Origin: DATARH01 sp050246595
GTDB lineage: Bacteria > Pseudomonadota > Alphaproteobacteria > ATCC43930 > CGMCC-115725
Direction: 5' to 3'
DNA: 64,000 nucleotides
Assembly (NCBI GenBank): GCA_050246595.1
Contig: JBFWVT010000020.1
Coordinates: forward strand, 1-64,000
The translations under genes and the position numbers were made by a program. This document shows positions 59,662 through 64,000 of the stretch, piece by piece. The notes under the pieces are model-generated. The model was given only the letters and a program-made list of their open reading frames with translations. It was not told the DNA's origin and did not search any database. The first letter of the stretch is position 1. The number at the start of each line of letters is the position of its first letter.

Positions 59662-60026
59662 CGCGGATATGGCTGGCGATCGCCGGGCTGGCCGGTCTCG
59701 CCTCGGTGCTGGCCGGCGCGCTCGCGGCGCATGCCGGGGCGGACCCGCGAGCGGCCGAATTGCTGCGCACCGGGGCGGGGTACGGCATGGTGCACGCGGC
59801 GGCGCTGGTCGCGGTCATCGCGCTGGCGCAGGGCCGCGAGCCGCGGCGCGGACCGGCAACCGTCGCCGGGTGGAGTTTTGCCGCCGGGATCGTGCTGTTC
59901 AGCGGCAGCCTGTTCGCGCTGGCGGCCGGCGCCGGACGCTGGCTCGGCTGGGTCGCGCCATTCGGCGGCGGCGCGCTGATGCTCGGCTGGGGTGCGTTGG
60001 CGGTACTGGCCTTGCGCCGTCGTTGA
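59658..60026 (+). CDS. DUF423 family membrane protein
   Basis: 122-aa inner-membrane protein with four hydrophobic helices (IWLAIAGLAGLASVLAGALA, MVHAAALVAVIALAQG, GWSFAAGIVLFSGSLFALAAGAG, APFGGGALMLGWGALAVLAL). The AFGAHGL-like ALAAHAG and GWSFAAGIVLFSGSLF segments match DUF423. GTG 59658 overlaps the glycosyltransferase stop by GTGA. Function unknown. Confidence 0.85.
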   Translation: MTRIWLAIAGLAGLASVLAGALAAHAGADPRAAELLRTGAGYGMVHAAALVAVIALAQGREPRRGPATVAGWSFAAGIVLFSGSLFALAAGAGRWLGWVAPFGGGALMLGWGALAVLALRRR

Positions 60027-60037
60027 CGGCGGGGCGC

Positions 60038-61189
60038 TTACGCCGGGGCGAAGAGGCGCTCCTGCTCCGGGCGGGACGGGGAAGGCGCGGCCCCCGGCAG
60101 ACCGGTGCCGGCGAAAGCCGGGTCATGCTGCAATATCGGCAGCACCTTGGCGGCGAACAGGCGCATGTTGAGTTCGGCCTCCTCGTGCGGCATCGCGCCA
60201 AACGAATACTCGGTCACGAGATGATCCAGGCCTGTCAGGCGCTGCAACTCGGCGATCTTGTCGAGACAGTCGCGCGGGGTGCCGACGATCTGGATGCCGA
60301 CGTAGAAATCGGTGGCCTTTTTCCGGCTCTCGGCGCTTTCGTTGATCTTGGCGTAGGTGCGCGCCATCTTGCCGTAGCTCTCATAGCCTTTGACGGTGGC
60401 GAGATGACCGTCCGAGAAATGGTAGTGGTCGTCGATCGACTGCCATTTCTGGCCGAGATACTTGAACGCCCGGTCCTGCGCCTCGTCGCGGCTTTCGGCG
60501 CAACACACATTGGTCAGCACGATCGGCGGGCGCGGCATATGCCCGGCTTCGGTCGCGATCTCACGATAGCGCAGGATGTCCTCCGACGCCTTGGCCCATT
60601 CGTTCTGCATTATCATCAGCAAGCCGAAACCGAGCTTGGCCATGATCTCGGCCGAGTCCGGGCTGACCGCCGAGGCGTAGAAGCGCCGCTCCGGATGCGA
60701 GATCGGCCGCGGGCGGATCGCGGTGCGCGGGATTTTGTGGAACTGCCCGTCATAGGAAAAAGTCTCGCCGCTCAGCGCCGCGACGACGATCTGCGCCGCC
60801 TCGACAAAGCGTGGCCGCGCCTCCTCCATCGGGATGCGAAACCCCTCGTATTCGACGCTGGCGGCGCCGCGCCCGAACCCGAACAGACAGCGTCCGCCGC
60901 ATAGAATGTCGAGCAGAGCGATCTGCTCGGCGACGCGCACCGGGTCGTGCCACGGCAAAACGATGACCGCGGTGCCGAGCTGGACCCGCTTTGTGCGTCC
61001 GGCGTAGTAGGCGAGAAGCTGGGTCGGCGCCGGCGACATCGCGTAGCCGGTGAAATGGTGTTCGAGCGCGAAAATCGAGTCAAACCCGAGCGGCTCGGCG
61101 AGGTCGCCGAGAACCAGATGCTCGCCGACCACCGAGGCGTCGGACCGTCCGGTCTGGCACAGCATGTTGAGCGCGATCCCGACTTTCAT
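60038..61189 (-). CDS. LLM class flavin-dependent oxidoreductase (second paralogue)
   Basis: 383-aa luciferase-like oxidoreductase. Pattern: FALEHHFTGYAMSPAPTQLLAYYAG, VQLGTAVIVLPWHDPVRVAEQIALLDILCGGRCLFGFGRGAASVEY and VGTPRDCLDKIAELQRLTGLDHLVTEYSFG. GGGAG 8 nt before ATG 61189. The encoding is minus-strand next to an ornithine-cyclodeaminase-like gene (61273-62226). Only distantly similar to the protein at 19517-20590. Substrate unknown. Confidence 0.9.
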   Translation of the reverse strand: MKVGIALNMLCQTGRSDASVVGEHLVLGDLAEPLGFDSIFALEHHFTGYAMSPAPTQLLAYYAGRTKRVQLGTAVIVLPWHDPVRVAEQIALLDILCGGRCLFGFGRGAASVEYEGFRIPMEEARPRFVEAAQIVVAALSGETFSYDGQFHKIPRTAIRPRPISHPERRFYASAVSPDSAEIMAKLGFGLLMIMQNEWAKASEDILRYREIATEAGHMPRPPIVLTNVCCAESRDEAQDRAFKYLGQKWQSIDDHYHFSDGHLATVKGYESYGKMARTYAKINESAESRKKATDFYVGIQIVGTPRDCLDKIAELQRLTGLDHLVTEYSFGAMPHEEAELNMRLFAAKVLPILQHDPAFAGTGLPGAAPSPSRPEQERLFAPA

Positions 61190-61272
61190 CGCCTTTCTCC
61201 CGATCCGGCTTGTTGCCGCGTCATCGCGGCGGGCGAATACCGAGCCAACGATCCGTCCGCGGCGCCGTTGCG

Positions 61273-62226
61273 TCAACTGGATCGCGCCGCGATGCGGCCA
61301 ACCGCCAGCCGGGCGGCGGCGAGGTCTTCGAGCGCGGTCCCGACCGATTTGAACAGCGTGATCTCGTCGGCGGTGCGGCGGCCCTGGCTTGTGCCGCGCA
61401 CCAGACCGAACAGGTCGCCGGCGATGCGGTCATGCGCGAGCGCGCCGGAGCGCAGCGGCTGGACGATGTCGCCGGCCTCGCGCAAGGCCGCCTCGGTATC
61501 GACAAACACGCGGGCGCGGCGGATCGCGTCGTCGTCGGTCTCGCGCATATCCGGGCGGTAGGAGCCGACCAGATCGAGATGCGCGCCGGGTTTGAGCCAG
61601 GCGCCGCGAACCAGCGGCTCGGGCGACAGGGTGGCGCAGGTGACGATGTCGGAAGTGGCCGCCGCTTCGGCGAGGTCGGATACCGCCACGGCGATTATGC
61701 CGGTAGAGGCAAGGCTCGCGGCCAGGGCGGCGGATTTTTCCGGGTTGCGCCCCCAAATGCGGGTCTCGCGGATCGAATGCACCGCCTTGTGCGCCGCGAT
61801 CAGATAGGGCGCGAGCGCGCCGGTGCCGACCATCAGGTGCACGGCGCTGTCCGGCCGTGCCAGATGACCGGCGGCGAGCGCCGAGGCAGCGGCTGTGCGG
61901 CGCAATGTCAGCGCCGTGCCGTCGAGCACGGCAAGCGGCGCCCCGGTCGCGGCGTCGAGCAGCAGATAAGTCCCGTATACCGAAGGAAGCGAGCGCCCGG
62001 AGTTGTCCGGAAATACCGTGACGATCTTGACCCCGAGCGCGTCCCCGACCCGCCATGCCGGCATCAGCAGCAAGGTGCCGGGGCTGCAATCCGGCGCGGC
62101 CGGTTCTATCGCATGATGATGGCGTGCCGGCGCCTCAGCGCCGTCGCGAAACATTTCTCTCAGTGCCTCGATCAGGCTCGGAAAGTCGAGCAGGCGATGA
62201 ACGGACTCGGCATCGACGATAAGCAC
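61273..62226 (-). CDS. Ornithine cyclodeaminase / mu-crystallin family protein
   Basis: 317-aa NAD(P)-dependent enzyme. N-terminal LLDFPSLIEALREMFRDGAEAPARHHHAIEP, substrate region LLMPAWRVGDALGVKIVTVFPDNSG, TALTLRRTAAASALAAGHLARPDSAVHLMVGTGALAPYLIAAHKAV with Rossmann glycine motif GTGALA, and TATLSPEPLVRG-like CATLSPEPLVRGAWLKPGAHLDLVGSYRPDMRETD. Relatives include ornithine cyclodeaminase, alanine dehydrogenase and ketimine reductases; specificity undecided. Confidence 0.88.
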   Translation of the reverse strand: MLIVDAESVHRLLDFPSLIEALREMFRDGAEAPARHHHAIEPAAPDCSPGTLLLMPAWRVGDALGVKIVTVFPDNSGRSLPSVYGTYLLLDAATGAPLAVLDGTALTLRRTAAASALAAGHLARPDSAVHLMVGTGALAPYLIAAHKAVHSIRETRIWGRNPEKSAALAASLASTGIIAVAVSDLAEAAATSDIVTCATLSPEPLVRGAWLKPGAHLDLVGSYRPDMRETDDDAIRRARVFVDTEAALREAGDIVQPLRSGALAHDRIAGDLFGLVRGTSQGRRTADEITLFKSVGTALEDLAAARLAVGRIAARSS

Positions 62227-62238
62227 CGGCTCCGGTCC

Positions 62239-62625
62239 TCACCCGCGCGCCGGAACCGACGGGGGCCGTTCGACGAGGACCTGGGAGGACGGCGCGGTTC
62301 CGGCGCCGGAGCGCGGTGCGGTCGCGGCCGGCGGCGCAGGTCCGGCCATCTGCGCCTGCGTCGCCTCCAGTTCGCTTTTCAGCGCGGTCATGCTGCGTCG
62401 CCGCAGGCGCGCCTCGCGCCGCCAGTGCCGGCCGCCGGCCCAGGCCGCCAGTGCGCCGCATAACAGACCGGCGAAGAAGGTCAGCAGGATCGCCAGGTAA
62501 AGCGGCAGTTCGAGCGCGAAGCCGAACGGCCAGAAGCCGAGCGAGACCGGCGCGCGATTGGACGCGGCGAACAGCGCGAGCGCGAGCGCAGCTAGCGCGA
62601 CAACGATCCAGTACAGCACTTTCAT
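62239..62625 (-). CDS. LapA (DUF1049) domain membrane protein
   Basis: 128-aa protein with two membrane helices: IVVALAALALALFAASNRAP and LYLAILLTFFAGLLCGALAAWAGG, joined by the typical NRAPVSLGFWPFGFALELPLYLAIL segment, and a basic, coiled, Pro/Ala-rich C-terminus. LapA family members help assemble LPS in E. coli; role here unknown. ATG 62625 is the first Met before the first helix. Confidence 0.85.
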   Translation of the reverse strand: MKVLYWIVVALAALALALFAASNRAPVSLGFWPFGFALELPLYLAILLTFFAGLLCGALAAWAGGRHWRREARLRRRSMTALKSELEATQAQMAGPAPPAATAPRSGAGTAPSSQVLVERPPSVPARG

Positions 62626-62789
62626 CACGGTTCGGCTTCTCCCTCGGCGCAAACCCGGCCTCGCCCGGCGGCGGGTTTATACCAGTCTTGGGCGATTGCG
62701 GGCCAAACTGTCGCGCGCTCAGCCCCGCCTTGTGTACAGCGGAACCATGAAGCTAGGATTGCGGCGCAAAACCAAGTTCGTGAGGAGAA

Positions 62790-64000
62790 ATGCTTTTTAG
62801 ACGTTTGTCGGCCGCTCGCGCGGCCCGATGGGGGGTTTGTGCGCTCACCGCGCTCTGTCTGGGCTGGACCGCGACACCGGTGCTGGCGCAGAAACCGGGC
62901 GGTACGCTGCGCCTGTTTCACCGCGACAGCCCGGCCAGCGGCTCGATCCACGAGGAGGCGACGATCTCGGTCGTCATGCCGTTCTCGGCGGTGTTCAACA
63001 ACCTGATCCGTTTCAACCAGCACGAAAAACAGAACCGGCCCGAGTTTATCGAACCCGAACTCGCCGAGAGTTGGAAGTGGAACGACGATTACACCCGGCT
63101 GACCTTCAAACTGCGCGACGGTGTCAAATGGCACGACGGCAAGCCGTTCAGCGCGGCCGATGTCAAATGCACCTGGGACCGGCTGCTCGGCACATCGCAG
63201 GACAGGCTGCGGCTCAACCCGCGCAAGGCATGGTATCGCAACCTCGACGAGGTCGTGACCGAGGGCAAGGACACGGTCACGTTTGTGATGAAGCGGTCGC
63301 AGCCGGCGTTTACGATGCTGCTGGCCTCCGCCTTCAGCCCGGTCTATCCGTGCCACGTGCCGGCCGCCGAGATGCGGCAGAAGCCGATCGGTACCGGACC
63401 GTTCAAGTTTGTCGAATACAAGCGCAACGAGCACATCAAATTCGTAAGGAACAAGGATTACTGGAAGCAGGGTCTGCCCTATCTCGACGCGATCGAGTGG
63501 ACGATCATTCCGAACCGCTCGACCCAGACCCTCGCCTTTATCGCCGGCCAGTTCGACATGACCTTTCCCTACGAACAGACCGTGCAGACGATGAAGGACG
63601 TACAGAGCCAGGCGCCGAGCGCGATCTGCGAACTCGATCAGACGATAATGGCGTTCAATTTTCTGGTGAACCGAGACGACCCGCCATTCAACAATCCCGA
63701 TATGCGCATGGCGATGATGCTGACGATCGACCGCAAGGCGTTTATCGACATCATTTCCGAAGGCAAGGGACAGATCGGCGGAGCGATGCAGTCGCCGCCG
63801 GCGGGGCTGTGGGGTCTGCCGTTGGAAATCCTGCAAACGCTGCCTGGATACGGGCCGGATGTTGAAAAGAGCCGGGCCGAGGCGCGCAAGCTGATGGAGA
63901 AGCACGGCTACGGGCCGAACAAGCGGCTTCAGATAAAGGTGACGACCCGCAATATCGGGCAGTACCGCGACCCGGCGATCGTGCTGATTGATCAATTGAA
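62790..64000 (+). CDS. ABC transporter substrate-binding protein, family 5 (3' end beyond window)
   Basis: Partial frame of 403 codons to the window end. GAGGAGA lies 5 nt before ATG 62790. Residues 1-32 are a signal peptide (LTALCLGWTATPVLAQ). The SBP_bac_5 pattern follows: GGTLRLFHRDSPASGSIHEE, LAESWKWNDDYTRLTFKLRDGVKWHDGKPFSAADVKCTWDRL, IGTGPFKFVEYKRNEHIKFVRNKDYWK, MRMAMMLTIDRKAFIDIISEGKG. Only loosely similar to the receptor at 47220-49178. Permeases may follow beyond the window. Confidence 0.9.
   Translation, partial: MLFRRLSAARAARWGVCALTALCLGWTATPVLAQKPGGTLRLFHRDSPASGSIHEEATISVVMPFSAVFNNLIRFNQHEKQNRPEFIEPELAESWKWNDDYTRLTFKLRDGVKWHDGKPFSAADVKCTWDRLLGTSQDRLRLNPRKAWYRNLDEVVTEGKDTVTFVMKRSQPAFTMLLASAFSPVYPCHVPAAEMRQKPIGTGPFKFVEYKRNEHIKFVRNKDYWKQGLPYLDAIEWTIIPNRSTQTLAFIAGQFDMTFPYEQTVQTMKDVQSQAPSAICELDQTIMAFNFLVNRDDPPFNNPDMRMAMMLTIDRKAFIDIISEGKGQIGGAMQSPPAGLWGLPLEILQTLPGYGPDVEKSRAEARKLMEKHGYGPNKRLQIKVTTRNIGQYRDPAIVLIDQL

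Overview
The window is high-GC DNA from an alphaproteobacterium. The case rests on a DivK-like response regulator next to rpmG and dinB, an EipB/DUF1849 protein, the DUF3576-leuS-lptE gene order, a class II (plant-type) DAHP synthase, DUF6489, and CtrA-like TTAA-N7-TTAA boxes. A PEP-CTERM protein and many environmental-type catabolic genes (LLM flavin oxidoreductases, a CaiB CoA-transferase, PhyH, extradiol dioxygenase, FAH family, peptide-type ABC parts) suggest a free-living member of the Rhodospirillales/Rhizobiales range. I cannot name the genus. I saw no rRNA, tRNA or CRISPR array.

Layout. 1-2.1 kb is an accessory patch: an IS630 transposase entering from the left edge, an XRE regulator with an operator-like palindrome, and a DUF2786 protein. 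2.4-14 kb is mostly housekeeping: a tandem EthD-like protein, RNase R, an S41 protease, L33, DivK, a ROK kinase, DinB, EipB, a hemerythrin protein and DAHP synthase. DAHP synthase is preceded by a leader peptide carrying Phe-Trp-Tyr-Cys-Arg-Tyr codons and a terminator hairpin. 14-20.6 kb holds a nicotinate phosphoribosyltransferase, a stand-alone LigD-type polymerase and a minus-strand catabolic set (HAD, CoA-transferase, PhyH, LLM). 21-28.8 kb holds the PEP-CTERM gene with a sigma-54-type promoter, YggS, DUF3576-leuS-lptE, and a convergent overlapping pair of uncharacterised genes that each have a CtrA-like box. 28.9-38 kb holds an M20 hydrolase, a decayed restriction endonuclease, dapB, a TPP enzyme, a histidine phosphatase, a GNAT, DUF6489, an esterase and an extradiol dioxygenase. 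38-45 kb holds an Mfd-like gene broken by an in-frame TAG, GlgX and a hydrolase. 45-51.5 kb holds an aminotransferase, an FAH protein and an ABC importer without ATPases. 51.6-55 kb holds a class I fumarase and an ECF sigma / anti-sigma / periplasmic sensor trio. 55-58.1 kb is a three-gene URC-type uracil catabolism cluster. 58.4-64 kb holds a glycosyltransferase, DUF423, LLM, an ornithine cyclodeaminase-like protein, LapA and a second solute-binding protein cut by the window end.

A theme of the window is dispersed palindromic repeats that touch genes. One family (GTCATTGCGAGG...CAATCTCGG) supplies the only good start codon of the nicotinate phosphoribosyltransferase gene. A second, C/G-rich family (CCCTCTCC...GGAGAGGG) is read in frame inside a histidine phosphatase gene and has fused or obscured the ends of two adjacent genes at 36.9-37.06 kb. 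The strongest regulatory discovery is the aromatic amino acid attenuator at 12.4-12.5 kb, where peptide, antiterminator and terminator are all visible.
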